The position numbers were made by a program, and so were the translations under genes. A DNA stretch of 64,000 bases from Desulfovibrio legallii. Its GTDB lineage: Bacteria; Desulfobacterota; Desulfovibrionia; Desulfovibrionales; Desulfovibrionaceae. Numbering within the stretch: position 1 is the stretch's first letter; every line of letters begins with the position of its first letter. The notes beneath the pieces were generated by a model that was not told the origin of the DNA, made no database searches, and was given only the letters and a program-made list of their open reading frames with translations. Where the stretch lies: positions 99,857 to 163,856 of the forward strand of contig NZ_SIXC01000003.1 of NCBI RefSeq assembly GCF_004309735.1. Direction: 5' to 3'. Below, piece after piece: positions 8,543 through 17,679 of this stretch.

Positions 8543-9319
8543 ATGACCCTACTGGAACCCAAGGCCCCGCAAGGGGGGCCGGTGTGCCGCCGTTGCGGCA
8601 CCTGTTGCCTGCAGGGCGGGCCTACCCTTATGGAAAGGGACGTTGCCCTGCTGACGGGCGGCGTGTTGGCTCTGGAGGCCATGGTCAGCCTGCGGGCCGG
8701 CGAATGGGCGCGGGACGACGTTCGGCAGCTGCTGGCCCCCCTGGAAAACGAACGCATCAAGGTGGCTGGTCTGGGGGGCAGCGCGCATCCCTGGCGCTGT
8801 CGCTACTATGCGGACGGCGCCGGCTGTACCGTCTACGGTCAGCGTCCGGCCCAGTGCGCGGCCCTCTATTGTACGGACACGGGGCCGCTGGAACGTCTGC
8901 TGGCCGCCGAAGCTCCGCTCAGCCGGGCCGTGGCCCTGCAAGCGCTGGCTGCGGTGCCGGTTCTGCCGGGCTTTCCCGATTTGCGTGCGTCCACGCGGGC
9001 CATACTGGCCGACATGGCGGCGGTGCATGAAGAGCAGAGCCCCGTGCGCCCCGTGTTGGAACTGGCCGCGCGGCTGGGCTATCTGCCCAGGGGCGGGCGA
9101 GGGGTGCGCGTGGCGGCAACGCCGCCGCCTTTGCGGCACGCAGACGAACAGCGCGATGCCCTGGCGCAGATTAGCGAAGCCGCGCGCATTGACGCGGCCT
9201 TCCGCGAACTGTGCCAGGAGCGCGCCGACCTGCCCGGAGCCTTGCTGCCCTTTCTGCTGGGACGGCCCCTGACGGACTTGCTGGCCGAGGTAGGCCTGCG
9301 GCCCGCGGAAGAGGCGTAG
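8543..9319 (+). CDS. YkgJ-type cysteine-cluster protein
   Basis: Encodes 258 residues. The N-terminus carries CRRCGTCC, the YkgJ/UPF0153 signature for a probable metal or Fe-S site. Further cysteines follow at [20 protein letters not shown], also part of that domain. The C-terminal half (about residues 130-258) is Ala/Leu-rich and unlike anything I recognise. ATG 8543 is preceded by AGGAGAGCC. It lies 92 bases after the TauE-like gene and may end the same transcript. The biochemical role of the family is unknown to me. Confidence 0.82.
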   Translation: MTLLEPKAPQGGPVCRRCGTCCLQGGPTLMERDVALLTGGVLALEAMVSLRAGEWARDDVRQLLAPLENERIKVAGLGGSAHPWRCRYYADGAGCTVYGQRPAQCAALYCTDTGPLERLLAAEAPLSRAVALQALAAVPVLPGFPDLRASTRAILADMAAVHEEQSPVRPVLELAARLGYLPRGGRGVRVAATPPPLRHADEQRDALAQISEAARIDAAFRELCQERADLPGALLPFLLGRPLTDLLAEVGLRPAEEA

Positions 9320-9345
9320 ACTGCGGCTTTTCGCGAGCCTCCCGG

Positions 9346-9374
9346 TTGACACAAAACCTTTGCGACCCTACTTG
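9346..9374 (+). promoter_or_regulatory. Possible sigma-70 promoter of ribBA
   Basis: A perfect -35 TTGACA at 9346-9351 is followed after 17 bases by TACTTG, a poor -10 match. It lies about 75 bases before the ribBA start. A short GCCCG/CGGGC hairpin sits at 9418-9431 just before the Shine-Dalgarno. No FMN riboswitch consensus was found here. Confidence 0.35.
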
Positions 9375-9447
9375 TGAAGGAAATGTTTTTTTGCGATTTC
9401 GCTGTAACCTCTACCCAGCCCGTGGACGGGCAGCTGAAGGAAACGTC

Positions 9448-10662
9448 ATGCCCTTGTGCAGCATTGAAGAGGCCGTTGCCGACATCCGGCAGGGGAAAAT
9501 GGTCATTCTTGTGGACGATGAAGGTCGGGAAAACGAAGGCGACCTGACTATGGCCGCCCAGTTCGCCACGCCTGAAGCCATCAATTTTATGGCCAGATAC
9601 GGACGCGGACTCATCTGCCTGCCTATGGCGCCAGAATGCATCGACCGGCTGGATCTGCCGCTTATGACCCAGCGCAACGGCTCGCGGTTCGGCACTAATT
9701 TTACCGTTTCCATTGAGGCGCGTGCGGGGGTGACCACGGGCATTTCCGCTGCGGACAGGGCCACCACCATCCTGGCCGCCGTGGCCGACAACGTGCGCCC
9801 CGACGACCTGGTGACGCCGGGCCATGTCTTCCCCCTGCGGGCCAAGGCCGGGGGCGTGCTTTCCCGCGCCGGGCAGACCGAGGGCGGTGTGGATCTCTGC
9901 AAGCTGGCCGGGCTCAAGCCTGCGGCCGTCATCTGCGAAATCATGAAGGACGACGGCACCATGGCGCGCATGCCCGACCTGGAAGGCTTTGCCCAGGAGC
10001 ACGGGCTCAAAATAGCTGCGGTCAAGGATCTGATTCGCTACCGGCTGGACCGCGGTCAGGTTTCGGTGCGGCGGGTGGCCGAAGCCCATTTGCCCACGCG
10101 CTTTGGAGATTTTACGGTCATTGCCTACGAGAGCGAAAACGAAGCCGGCACCCATTTGGCCCTGGTCAAGGGCGAGCTGGGCGGTGCAGAACCGGTGCTG
10201 GCCCGCGTGCACAGCGAGTGCCTTACCGGTGACGCCCTGGGCTCGCTGCGTTGCGACTGCGGCGGCCAGCTGGGCGCGGCCATGCGTCAGATCGAGCGCG
10301 AGGGCAGGGGGGCCTTGCTCTATATGCGCCAGGAAGGGCGCGGCATTGGCCTGGCCAACAAAATTAAGGCTTATGCTTTGCAGGACCAGGGTTATGACAC
10401 CGTGGAGGCCAACCGTAAGCTGGGCTTTCCCCCGGATTTGCGGGACTACGGCACCGGCGCGCAAATGCTGGTGGATCTGGGCATCCACAAAATCCGCCTG
10501 CTTACCAACAACCCCAAAAAAATCGTGGGCCTTTCCGGCTACGGCATCGAAATTGTGGAGCGGGTGCCCATAGAGATGGAAGCCTGCCCCGAAAATGAAG
10601 CCTATCTGCGCACCAAAAAAGAAAAAATGGCTCATATGCTTTCTTGTTCGTGCTTGCGTTGA
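9448..10662 (+). CDS. ribBA: Bifunctional 3,4-dihydroxy-2-butanone 4-phosphate synthase / GTP cyclohydrolase II
   Basis: Encodes 404 residues and catalyses the two entry steps of riboflavin synthesis. The N-terminal RibB domain (about 5-200) has [12 protein letters not shown], the [11 protein letters not shown] region, and the phosphate-handling H/T region [11 protein letters not shown]. The C-terminal RibA domain (about 205-400) has the zinc ligands in [31 protein letters not shown], and [12 protein letters not shown] 9448 is preceded by GAAGGAAACGTC. The long in-frame extension upstream overlaps the previous gene and is not homologous. No other rib genes are nearby, so it may be transcribed alone. 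Confidence 0.97.
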   Translation: MPLCSIEEAVADIRQGKMVILVDDEGRENEGDLTMAAQFATPEAINFMARYGRGLICLPMAPECIDRLDLPLMTQRNGSRFGTNFTVSIEARAGVTTGISAADRATTILAAVADNVRPDDLVTPGHVFPLRAKAGGVLSRAGQTEGGVDLCKLAGLKPAAVICEIMKDDGTMARMPDLEGFAQEHGLKIAAVKDLIRYRLDRGQVSVRRVAEAHLPTRFGDFTVIAYESENEAGTHLALVKGELGGAEPVLARVHSECLTGDALGSLRCDCGGQLGAAMRQIEREGRGALLYMRQEGRGIGLANKIKAYALQDQGYDTVEANRKLGFPPDLRDYGTGAQMLVDLGIHKIRLLTNNPKKIVGLSGYGIEIVERVPIEMEACPENEAYLRTKKEKMAHMLSCSCLR

Positions 10663-10679
10663 CACGCCACGCCATTGCA

Positions 10680-10704
10680 GCGCCGCCCTCTGGGCGGCGC
10701 TTTT
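10680..10704 (+). terminator. Rho-independent terminator after ribBA
   Basis: A nine-base perfect stem (GCGCCGCCC / GGGCGGCGC) with a three-base loop is followed by TTTT. It begins 18 bases after the ribBA stop and lies before the cytochrome b gene, separating the two transcripts. Confidence 0.8.
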
Positions 10705-10763
10705 GGTCCGCGGCCCAGACCGAAGCCCTGCGACGGACACACTATAAAATCAAGGAGAGGACT

Positions 10764-11312
10764 ATGCCCCTGCGACAAAAACTGACGGCCCAGGCGCTTT
10801 TGCTCTGGCGTTTCCTTGGATTTTTTCAGCCCCCGACGCTGCGTCTGCTGCATGCCGTGGCCGCCGTACTCGTCATTCTGCAGTTCTGTACCAAACTTTT
10901 TGGCTTCGGATACGGCCATGTGGTCCTGGGCCTGATTCTTTGCTGGGTCGGCTTTGCCCTGGTGGTCTGGAGCCTGAAAACCCGCGGCCTGCGCCACTAT
11001 TTCCCCTACCTGTGGGGGGATATGGATCAGCTCAAAAAAGATCTGGCCCAACTGCGCGGGGGCAAGCGCATCATCGCCCCCAGGGCCAAGGGCTTGGCTA
11101 CCGTGGTGCAGGGCCTGGGCCTGGGCGCGCTGAGCATGAGCCTGCTCTCCGGCCTCTGGATGTATGTGGCCTGGACCAACGGCAACCCCGCCCCTGGGGC
11201 CGCCGCCGTGCACGGCATCTTTGTCTGGCTGCTGCTGGGCTATGTGCTGGGCCACGGCGGCATGGCTTTGGCCCACTTCTTTTTCTGGAAAAAAAGTACG
11301 GTCCGGAAGTGA
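10764..11312 (+). CDS. Cytochrome b561-type membrane protein
   Basis: Encodes 182 residues with four predicted membrane helices. Histidines placed for b-type haem binding include RLLHAV (helix 1), GYGHVVLG (helix 2), and AVHGIFVW with LGHGGMALAHFFFW (helix 4). This arrangement fits the di-haem cytochrome b561 / cytochrome b6-like domain that carries electrons between the quinone pool and a periplasmic or dehydrogenase partner. No partner gene is adjacent. ATG 10764 has a strong AAGGAGAGG upstream. A C-terminal WKKS tail ends in basic residues, suggesting a cytoplasmic C-terminus. Confidence 0.78.
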   Translation: MPLRQKLTAQALLLWRFLGFFQPPTLRLLHAVAAVLVILQFCTKLFGFGYGHVVLGLILCWVGFALVVWSLKTRGLRHYFPYLWGDMDQLKKDLAQLRGGKRIIAPRAKGLATVVQGLGLGALSMSLLSGLWMYVAWTNGNPAPGAAAVHGIFVWLLLGYVLGHGGMALAHFFFWKKSTVRK

Positions 11313-11890
11313 CGGACCGCAGGCTGAAAATTTTTTTCTCGCAGAGCTCAGGGGCGTACCCTGGGTGTGAAGCGATCTGACCGCGCTCTGCCGTTTGGGA
11401 CGGCACTGCTGCGCAGTCAGAAAAACACTTGTTTTCTGCTTTGTTGCAGCAGCGACACCGGAACATTGCGTCCGGCATGAAGGACGCGGCTGCGGCAGCC
11501 GTCCGAAACTTCCCACTGCCACAGCTGCAGAGCAACAGACGCCTGCGCTGCTTGCGCTTGACGCGGTCTTGCCGCATTCCTATCTATAGAACAAAGCCCT
11601 TTTTTCAGACAGGGTTGTGCCTAAAAGCGCAATCTCGCAGTCAAGGCAAGATTTTTACAGATTCTTCTTGCTGCGATTCCGGCCTGAAAGAGGCTGAAAT
11701 TATATTGTGATACCAAAGTTTTTGGGGGCATCCCCTTTGCAAAGATGACAAACAACGCTATAGAACGTCATTCTCGTAAAGAAGCTGACCGCCCGTTCAA
11801 ACAGGCGAGTGGCGTCCGGGACAGAAGACAGGGCCTGCGCAAGGGGCGCGTGGCCTGCTAAGACCATACAGACGTGCACAAGGAGGCCCT
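11313..11890 (+). other. 578-bp gap upstream of the lactate operon
   Basis: No convincing gene. Immediately at the end of the cytochrome gene, a seven-base stem (11299-11305 / 11313-11319) is followed 11 bases later by a T-run (11331-11337), an atypical terminator. An imperfect hairpin lies near 11482-11504. The last 180 bases before the lactate dehydrogenase are a long leader without a clear -35/-10 or -24/-12 pair that I could defend. Confidence 0.5.
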
Positions 11891-13276
11891 ATGGCAAGCC
11901 AGGCGTTGATCAAGGATTTTGAGGATCTGCTGGGCAAGGAAAATGTGTTCAGCTCTGAAGCCGACCGCGCGAGCTATTCGTATGATTCCGCGGTGCTGCC
12001 CGCAGTGATGCCCGCGCTGGTGGTGCGGCCCACCACGGCAGAGCAGCTGGGCCAGTGCGTGAAAAAGCTCTATGACAACGGCATCCCCATGACCGTGCGG
12101 GGTTCCGGCACCAACCTTTCCGGCGGCACCATTCCGGACAAGTCCGACACGGTGGTGATCCTGACCACGGGCCTCAACCGCATTCTTGAAATCAATTCCG
12201 ACGACCTCTACGCCGTGGTGGAGCCGGGCGTCATTACCGCCCAGTTCGCCGCTGCGGTGGCCAAAAAAAATCTGTTTTATCCTCCGGACCCCGGCTCTCA
12301 GGCGGTGTCCACCATCGGCGGCAATATTGCGGAAAACGCCGGCGGCCTGCGCGGGCTCAAATATGGCGTGACCAAAGACTATTTTATGGGCGTGGAATTT
12401 TTTGATTCCACGGGGGCGCTGGTCAAGTCCGGTTCGCGTACGGTCAAGTGCGTCACGGGCTACAATCTGACCGGGCTGATGATCCAGTCCGAGGGCACCT
12501 TGGGGGTCATTTCTCAGGCCGTGCTCAAGCTGGTGCCGCCGCCCAAGGCTTCCCGCGCCTGTATGGCCGTTTTCCCCGATGTGCAGAGCGCGGCCCAGGC
12601 CGTGGCCGGCATCATCGCCGCCCATGTGCTGCCCTGCACCCTGGAATTTCTGGACAACAACACCATCGTGCGCGTGGACGACTTCACTAAGGCCGGCCTG
12701 CCGCGTGAGGCCGGGGCCATTTTGCTCATCGAAGTGGACGGCCACCCCGCCCAGGTGGAAGACGACGCCGCCGCTGTGGAAAAAGTGCTTAAGGCCAACG
12801 GCGCTACCGCCGTGCATGTGCCCAAGGACGCCGCAGAAAAGTTCAAGCTCTGGGAAGCCCGCCGCATGGCTCTGCCCGTGCTGGCGCGCGCCCGGCCCAC
12901 CACCGTGCTGGAAGACGCCACCGTGCCGCGCTCCCAGATTCCGGCCATGATGCAGGCTGTTAATGACATCGCCGCCAAATATAAGGTGGAGGTGGGCACT
13001 TTCGGCCATGCCGGTGACGGCAACCTGCACCCCACCTTCCTCTGCGACAAGCGCGACGCCGAGGAGTACCACCGGGTGGAAGAAGCCATTGACGAGATGT
13101 TTGATACGGCCATCAAGCTCAGCGGCACGCTTTCGGGCGAGCACGGCATAGGCACGGCCAAGGCCAAGTGGATGGAAAAGGAAACCTCGCGCGGCACCAT
13201 CCTCTTCTCCCAGCGGATGCGGCGGGCCCTGGATCCCAAGGGGCTGCTCAATCCCACCAAACTTGTGGGTATTTAG
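11891..13276 (+). CDS. FAD-binding D-lactate dehydrogenase (GlcD-type)
   Basis: Encodes 461 residues of the vanillyl-alcohol-oxidase flavoprotein family. The FAD domain spans about 1-220, with VRGSGTNLSGGTIP and PPDPGSQAVSTIGGNIAENAGGLRGLKYG as the FAD-binding segments. The C-terminal domain includes GTFGHAGDGNLHPT and SGEHGIGTAKAKW, which carry active-site histidines. The glycolate-oxidase subunit GlcD and D-lactate dehydrogenases share this plan; the setting with a CCG-domain Fe-S partner and LUD genes favours D-lactate. AAGGAGGCCCT precedes the ATG. The partner gene begins nine bases after the stop. The enzyme would pass electrons from lactate to the Fe-S subunit at the cytoplasmic membrane face. 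Confidence 0.9.
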   Translation: MASQALIKDFEDLLGKENVFSSEADRASYSYDSAVLPAVMPALVVRPTTAEQLGQCVKKLYDNGIPMTVRGSGTNLSGGTIPDKSDTVVILTTGLNRILEINSDDLYAVVEPGVITAQFAAAVAKKNLFYPPDPGSQAVSTIGGNIAENAGGLRGLKYGVTKDYFMGVEFFDSTGALVKSGSRTVKCVTGYNLTGLMIQSEGTLGVISQAVLKLVPPPKASRACMAVFPDVQSAAQAVAGIIAAHVLPCTLEFLDNNTIVRVDDFTKAGLPREAGAILLIEVDGHPAQVEDDAAAVEKVLKANGATAVHVPKDAAEKFKLWEARRMALPVLARARPTTVLEDATVPRSQIPAMMQAVNDIAAKYKVEVGTFGHAGDGNLHPTFLCDKRDAEEYHRVEEAIDEMFDTAIKLSGTLSGEHGIGTAKAKWMEKETSRGTILFSQRMRRALDPKGLLNPTKLVGI

Positions 13277-13285
13277 GAGCCTTCC

Positions 13286-14581
13286 ATGAGTACTCTGCAC
13301 GAACTGGCCCAGCGCCTCATGTCGCTGGACGACAAAATTACCGCCTGCATGAAGTGCGGCATGTGTCAGGCCGTTTGTCCCATGTTCGGCGCTTCCGGCA
13401 TGGAGGCCGACGTGGCCCGCGGCAAGCTGGCCCTCATTGACAATCTGGCCCACGAGATGCTCAAGGACCCTGCCTCCGTGAGCGACAAGCTGGGGCGTTG
13501 CCTGCTCTGTGGGTCTTGTCAGGCGGCCTGCCCGCCCGGCGTCCAGATTATGGACGTATTTATGGACGCGCGCGAGATCGTCAATGAATACCTTGGCCTG
13601 CACCCGGCTAAAAAGATGATTTTCCGCTCGTTGCTGACCAAGCCGGGTTTGTTTAACTTTGCCATGCGCGTGGGCGCGCCCATGCAGGGCCTTATGTTCC
13701 GTCGCACGGGCGACGCTCAGGGCACGGTCTGCGCGCCCATGCTCAACTTCATGCTGGGCGACCGGCACATGCGCCCCCTGGCTAAAACGCCCCTGCACGC
13801 CCGCTATGGCGCGTTGGACGAACCCCGCCGCAGCGGTGGCCTCAAAGTGGCCTTCTTCCCCGGCTGTATGGGCGACAAAATGTATACGGATATGTCCGAA
13901 GCCTGCCTCAAGGTGCTGCGCCACCACAACGTGGCCGTGTTCATGCCCAAGGGCATGACCTGCTGCGGTATTCCGGCGCTTTCTTCGGGCGACGCCAAGG
14001 GTATGGTGGAGCAGATGAAGGTCAACGTGGCCGCCCTGGAAAAAGGCGACTTCGACTATCTGCTGAGCCCCTGCGCTTCCTGTACCTCCACCATCAAGGA
14101 ACTGTGGCCCCGCTATGCCGGCCGGCTGGGTTCTGTGGCCCAGCGCAAGGCGGAAGAACTGGCCGCCAAGGCCATGGACATCAACGCCTTTCTGGTGGAC
14201 GTGCTCAAGGTGCACCCGGCGGAACACGCCCAGGGCAATGCCGTTACAGTCACCTATCACGATTCCTGCCACCTCAAGAAATCCCTGGGCGTGACCAGCC
14301 AGCCCAGGGCCGTCATTGCCGCCAACCCGGCCTATGCGCTCAAGGAAATGGACGAGGCAGACCGTTGCTGCGGTTGCGGCGGCTCCTTCAACCTTTTTCA
14401 CTATGATTATTCGCGGCAGATTGGCCAGCGCAAGCGCGACAACGTTGTGGCCTCCGGCGCCCAGGTGGTGGCTGCGGGCTGCCCGGCCTGCATGATGCAG
14501 CTGGAGGATGTGCTCTCGCACAACCATGACAACGTGCGCGTGAAGCACACGGTGGAAATCTACGCCGAAAGTCTGAAATAA
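13286..14581 (+). CDS. Fe-S subunit of D-lactate dehydrogenase (GlcF/LldE-like, two CCG domains)
   Basis: Encodes 431 residues. Two [4Fe-4S] ferredoxin motifs are at the N-terminus: C21-C24-C27-C31 (CMKCGMCQAVCP) and C72-C75-C78-C82 (CLLCGSCQAACP). Two CCG cysteine-rich domains follow, with MTCCGIPALSSGDAKG and DRCCGCGGSFNLFHYDYS as their signatures. This is the plan of GlcF and related electron-transfer partners of flavin dehydrogenases. It is nine bases downstream of the flavoprotein gene with a good Shine-Dalgarno (TAGGAGCC). No membrane segments are seen, so it probably binds peripherally to the inner membrane. Confidence 0.92.
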   Translation: MSTLHELAQRLMSLDDKITACMKCGMCQAVCPMFGASGMEADVARGKLALIDNLAHEMLKDPASVSDKLGRCLLCGSCQAACPPGVQIMDVFMDAREIVNEYLGLHPAKKMIFRSLLTKPGLFNFAMRVGAPMQGLMFRRTGDAQGTVCAPMLNFMLGDRHMRPLAKTPLHARYGALDEPRRSGGLKVAFFPGCMGDKMYTDMSEACLKVLRHHNVAVFMPKGMTCCGIPALSSGDAKGMVEQMKVNVAALEKGDFDYLLSPCASCTSTIKELWPRYAGRLGSVAQRKAEELAAKAMDINAFLVDVLKVHPAEHAQGNAVTVTYHDSCHLKKSLGVTSQPRAVIAANPAYALKEMDEADRCCGCGGSFNLFHYDYSRQIGQRKRDNVVASGAQVVAAGCPACMMQLEDVLSHNHDNVRVKHTVEIYAESLK

Positions 14582-14676
14582 CACGGCGTACGGCGTCGTG
14601 ACGTGGGCGGCCTCGCAAAAAGGCCGGGCCGCCCGCGCGAGCCGCGCGGCCTGGCGCCGCGCACAAGGAGAATGCT

Positions 14677-15303
14677 ATGACCCGAGAGGAATTGGTAGCC
14701 GCCTTTTCCGCCAAGGCCACGGCGGTGAACGCCGTGGTGCAGGAAATGCCCACCATGGCCGCGGCTCTGCAGTATGTGGTGGACGTCTGTGCCGACAAGG
14801 CTCCTGCCGAGCTGCTGGCCGACGAACCCGGCACCGAGCAGGGCCCCCTGGGCCCCAACAAGGTGCCCACCCGCGTCAAACGCGTGGTGGCTGCGCCGGA
14901 ACTGAACGATGAAGATTTTGCCCAGCTGTCCAAAGCCTGTGAAGAAAAAGGCTTTATCTGTCTGCGCCAGGGCCTGCGCAACTACCTGGCGGGCATTGAC
15001 GTGGGGCTTTCCACCGCGGTGCTGGGCATTGCCGGCAGCGGTACCTGCCTGGTCAATACGGACAACGAGGACGCGCGCCTTGCGGGCATGATTGCGGAAA
15101 TTTCTGTGATTCTGCTGCGCAAATCCGCCATTTATCCGGACCTGCCGTCCATTGCGCAACGTCTGCGCGAACGCATGAATGAAGCTCCCGCCACCTACAC
15201 CACCCTGATCACCGGTCCCAGCCGCACCGCCGACATTGAGCGTGTGGCCGCCGTGGGCGTGCATGGCCCGCTGGAACTGCACATTATTCTTCTGGAGGAC
15301 TAA
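14677..15303 (+). CDS. LUD-domain protein, lactate utilisation (LutC-like)
   Basis: Encodes 208 residues. The C-terminal part has GSGTCLVNTDNEDARLAG and a GPSRTADIERVAAVGVHGP segment, the hallmark of LUD/LutC proteins, where the conserved 'G.SATADI' type motif occurs. LutC works with LutA and LutB in L-lactate oxidation; its exact role is not settled. It is separated from the next gene by only three bases, and from the preceding Fe-S gene by 95 GC-rich bases with hairpin potential. CAAGGAGAATGCT precedes the start. Confidence 0.9.
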   Translation: MTREELVAAFSAKATAVNAVVQEMPTMAAALQYVVDVCADKAPAELLADEPGTEQGPLGPNKVPTRVKRVVAAPELNDEDFAQLSKACEEKGFICLRQGLRNYLAGIDVGLSTAVLGIAGSGTCLVNTDNEDARLAGMIAEISVILLRKSAIYPDLPSIAQRLRERMNEAPATYTTLITGPSRTADIERVAAVGVHGPLELHIILLED

Positions 15304-15306
15304 CCC

Positions 15307-17457
15307 ATGCACGACGCCCTCAAAAGCTCTTCGGGATACCATAAGGAACTGGACAACGCCCTGAAGGACGACTTTCTGCGCCGCACCCTGGACACCTTTG
15401 CCGTGGCCTACCGCGCCAACCGCGAAGCCGTCTTCAAGGATGTGGACGAGCGCGCGCTCATCCACAAGATTGCCGAGGCCAAAGACTACGCCTGTCAGCA
15501 CCTGGAAGAACTCTACACCCAGTTCAAGGCCGAGGCTGAAAAGCGCGGCGTGCATGTACACCGTGCCGCCACTGCCGCCGAAGCCAATGAGATTATCATC
15601 CGCATCGCCAAGGAAAACAACGTTAAGCGGGTGACCAAGTCCAAATCCATGACGGCTGAAGAAATTGAGCTGAACCCCGCCCTGGAGGCTCAGGGCATCA
15701 CCGTGGACGAAACCGACCTTGGCGAGTGGATCATTCAGCTGCGGCACGAAGGCCCTTCGCACATGGTCATGCCCGCCATCCACCTTTCGCGCTATCAGGT
15801 GGCCGACGACTTTACCAAGGCCACGGGCGAGAAGCAGGATTCGGACATCCAGCGCCTGGTGAAGGTGGCCCGCGTGCAGCTGCGCCGTAAGTTCATCGCC
15901 GCAGACATGGGCATCAGCGGCTGTAACTTCGCCGTGGCCGAAAACGGCGCGGTTTCCACAGTGACCAACGAAGGCAACGCCCGTATGGTCACCACCCTGC
16001 CCAAGGTGCATGTGGCCATTGCCGGTTTGGACAAGCTGGTGGCCAGCCTGGACGACGCCCTGACGGCCTTGCTGGTGCTGCCCCGCAATGCCACGGCCCA
16101 GCGGCTTACCTCTTATGTGACCTGGATGTGCGGCGCGGGCCCCTGTGGGGCCAATGCGGACAACAAAAAGATCATGCACGTGGTCTTTTTGGATAACGGC
16201 CGCACGCAGATTGCCAAAGATCCCCTGTTCAAGCAGATCTTCCGGTGCGTGCGTTGCGGCGCCTGCGCCAACGTCTGCCCGGTCTATCGTCTGGTGGGCG
16301 GCCACAAGATGGGCTACATTTATATTGGCGCCATCGGCCTGATCCTTACCTATTTCTTCCACGGCAAAGACCGGGCCCGCATCCTGAGTCAGAATTGCAT
16401 GGGTTGCGAATCCTGCGCCAATGTCTGCGCCGGCGGCATTGACCTGCCCCGCCTCATCCGCGAGGTGCGCAGCCGGCTCAATGCCGAGCAGGGCGCGCCG
16501 GTGGAAGCCAACCTGCTTTCCGCCGTCATGAAGAACCGCAAGCTCTTCCACCGTCTGCTCAAATTCGCGAGCTTTGCGCAAAAGCCTTTTACGCGCGGCG
16601 AACCTTTCATGCGTCACCTGCCCATGGCTTTTCTGGGCAAGCAGGGCTTCAAGGCTCTGCCGGCCATTGCCGGCAAATCCTTCCGCGACCGCTGGCCCGA
16701 CATCGCGCCCAAGGTGGAAAAGCCGGTCATGCGGGTGGCCCTGTTCAGCGGCTGCGCTCAGGACTTTATTTATCCTGAGGAACTGGAAGCCGCCGTCAAG
16801 ATCCTGGCCGCCAAAAATGTGGCCGTGGAATTCCCCATGGAGCAGTCCTGCTGCGGCCTGCCCCTGGAAATGATGGGCCAGCGCAGAACCTCCATGGACG
16901 TGGCTAAACAGAATATCGCCGCCTTCCGGGGTGGCAACTACGACTACATCATCACCCTCTGCGCCAGCTGCGCCGGGCACCTCAAGCACCACTATCCGGA
17001 AATTCTGGAGAAGGACTACTCTACGGTGGAGGCGCAGGAGTTCGCGGCCAAGGTTATCGACTTCAGTTCCTTTGTGCACGACGTACTGGGCCTGAAGCCG
17101 GAAGACTTCAACAACTCCGGCCAGAAGGTGACCTACCACGCCTCCTGCCACCTTTGCCGCGGCCTGGGCGTGAAAAAAGCCCCGCGGGAGCTCATCGCCG
17201 ATGCAGCTGAGTATGTGCCCTGCGAGGAAGAAGAAGTCTGTTGCGGTTTTGGCGGCAGCTATTCCGTGAAGTTCCCCGAAATATCGGCCCAGCTGCTGGA
17301 AAACAAGCTGACCCATATGAAGGAAACCGGCGCGGACCGCCTGGTGGTGGACTGCCCCGGCTGCGTCATGCAGCTGCGCGGCGGCGCGGAAAAGAAAGGC
17401 CTCAAGATCAAGGTGGACCACATCGCTGAGCTTTTGGCCGAAAACCTGAAAAAATAA
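15307..17457 (+). CDS. LutB-LutA-type fusion: LUD domain, two [4Fe-4S] clusters and two CCG domains
   Basis: Encodes 716 residues. The N-terminal 300 residues match LutB: KSMTAEEIELN, then GCNFAVAENGAVSTVTNEGN, and a TSYVTWMCGAGPCGA segment. Two ferredoxin clusters follow near residues 313-323 (CVRCGACANVCPVY) and 364-374 (CMGCESCANVC). The C-terminal third adds two CCG domains, with CCGLPLEMMGQ near 514 and CCGFGGSYSVKF near 644, equivalent to LutA. In Bacillus these are separate LutA and LutB proteins; a fused form is known in Desulfovibrio. Together with the LUD protein upstream it would form an L-lactate dehydrogenase, so this operon covers both lactate isomers. Confidence 0.9.
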   Translation: MHDALKSSSGYHKELDNALKDDFLRRTLDTFAVAYRANREAVFKDVDERALIHKIAEAKDYACQHLEELYTQFKAEAEKRGVHVHRAATAAEANEIIIRIAKENNVKRVTKSKSMTAEEIELNPALEAQGITVDETDLGEWIIQLRHEGPSHMVMPAIHLSRYQVADDFTKATGEKQDSDIQRLVKVARVQLRRKFIAADMGISGCNFAVAENGAVSTVTNEGNARMVTTLPKVHVAIAGLDKLVASLDDALTALLVLPRNATAQRLTSYVTWMCGAGPCGANADNKKIMHVVFLDNGRTQIAKDPLFKQIFRCVRCGACANVCPVYRLVGGHKMGYIYIGAIGLILTYFFHGKDRARILSQNCMGCESCANVCAGGIDLPRLIREVRSRLNAEQGAPVEANLLSAVMKNRKLFHRLLKFASFAQKPFTRGEPFMRHLPMAFLGKQGFKALPAIAGKSFRDRWPDIAPKVEKPVMRVALFSGCAQDFIYPEELEAAVKILAAKNVAVEFPMEQSCCGLPLEMMGQRRTSMDVAKQNIAAFRGGNYDYIITLCASCAGHLKHHYPEILEKDYSTVEAQEFAAKVIDFSSFVHDVLGLKPEDFNNSGQKVTYHASCHLCRGLGVKKAPRELIADAAEYVPCEEEEVCCGFGGSYSVKFPEISAQLLENKLTHMKETGADRLVVDCPGCVMQLRGGAEKKGLKIKVDHIAELLAENLKK

Positions 17458-17494
17458 TCGGGACCTGCGGCGGCTTCTGCCGTCGCGTTCCTGA

Positions 17495-17669
17495 CCAATG
17501 CAGAAGGCCGCCCTTTCAGGGGCGGCCTTCTGCATTGGCGACCATGCGCGGCGACGGCAGAAGATATGGGGGTCGACAGAAGGCAAACCCCCGCTGCTGG
17601 CGCCAGTGCGGGGGGGCCCAGGTAACGGTGGCAATAGCTGGCGCAGACCGCACGTGCACGGTCTGCGCC
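17495..17669. other. Three consecutive strong hairpins between convergent genes
   Basis: Hairpin 1 is a perfect 19-bp stem at 17495-17513 / 17520-17538 with a six-base loop. Hairpin 2, around 17586-17617, pairs CCCCCGC with GCGGGGG and encloses CTGG/CCAG. Hairpin 3 is a perfect 11-bp stem at 17640-17650 / 17659-17669 with an eight-base loop. None has a good T-run. They lie between the end of the lactate operon and the convergent gene ending at 17680, and probably act as bidirectional transcription or RNA-end signals. Confidence 0.75.
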
Positions 17670-17679
17670 GCATCTCTCC

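Noticed and set aside
4679..8760. Two long antisense frames opposite the hydantoinase-trmL-cobD-TauE block
   Set aside because: All five plus-strand genes match known families with proper starts; the antisense products are His/Gln/Arg-rich low-complexity shadows.
9320..9447. FMN riboswitch upstream of ribBA
   Set aside because: The conserved FMN-aptamer sequence blocks are not present in the 128-base leader; only a short GCCCG hairpin is seen.
14560..17673. Long antisense frame opposite the LUD and LutB-LutA genes
   Set aside because: The plus-strand proteins have clear Fe-S and CCG motifs in the right order; the antisense frame is a GC-bias artefact without a ribosome-binding site or domains.
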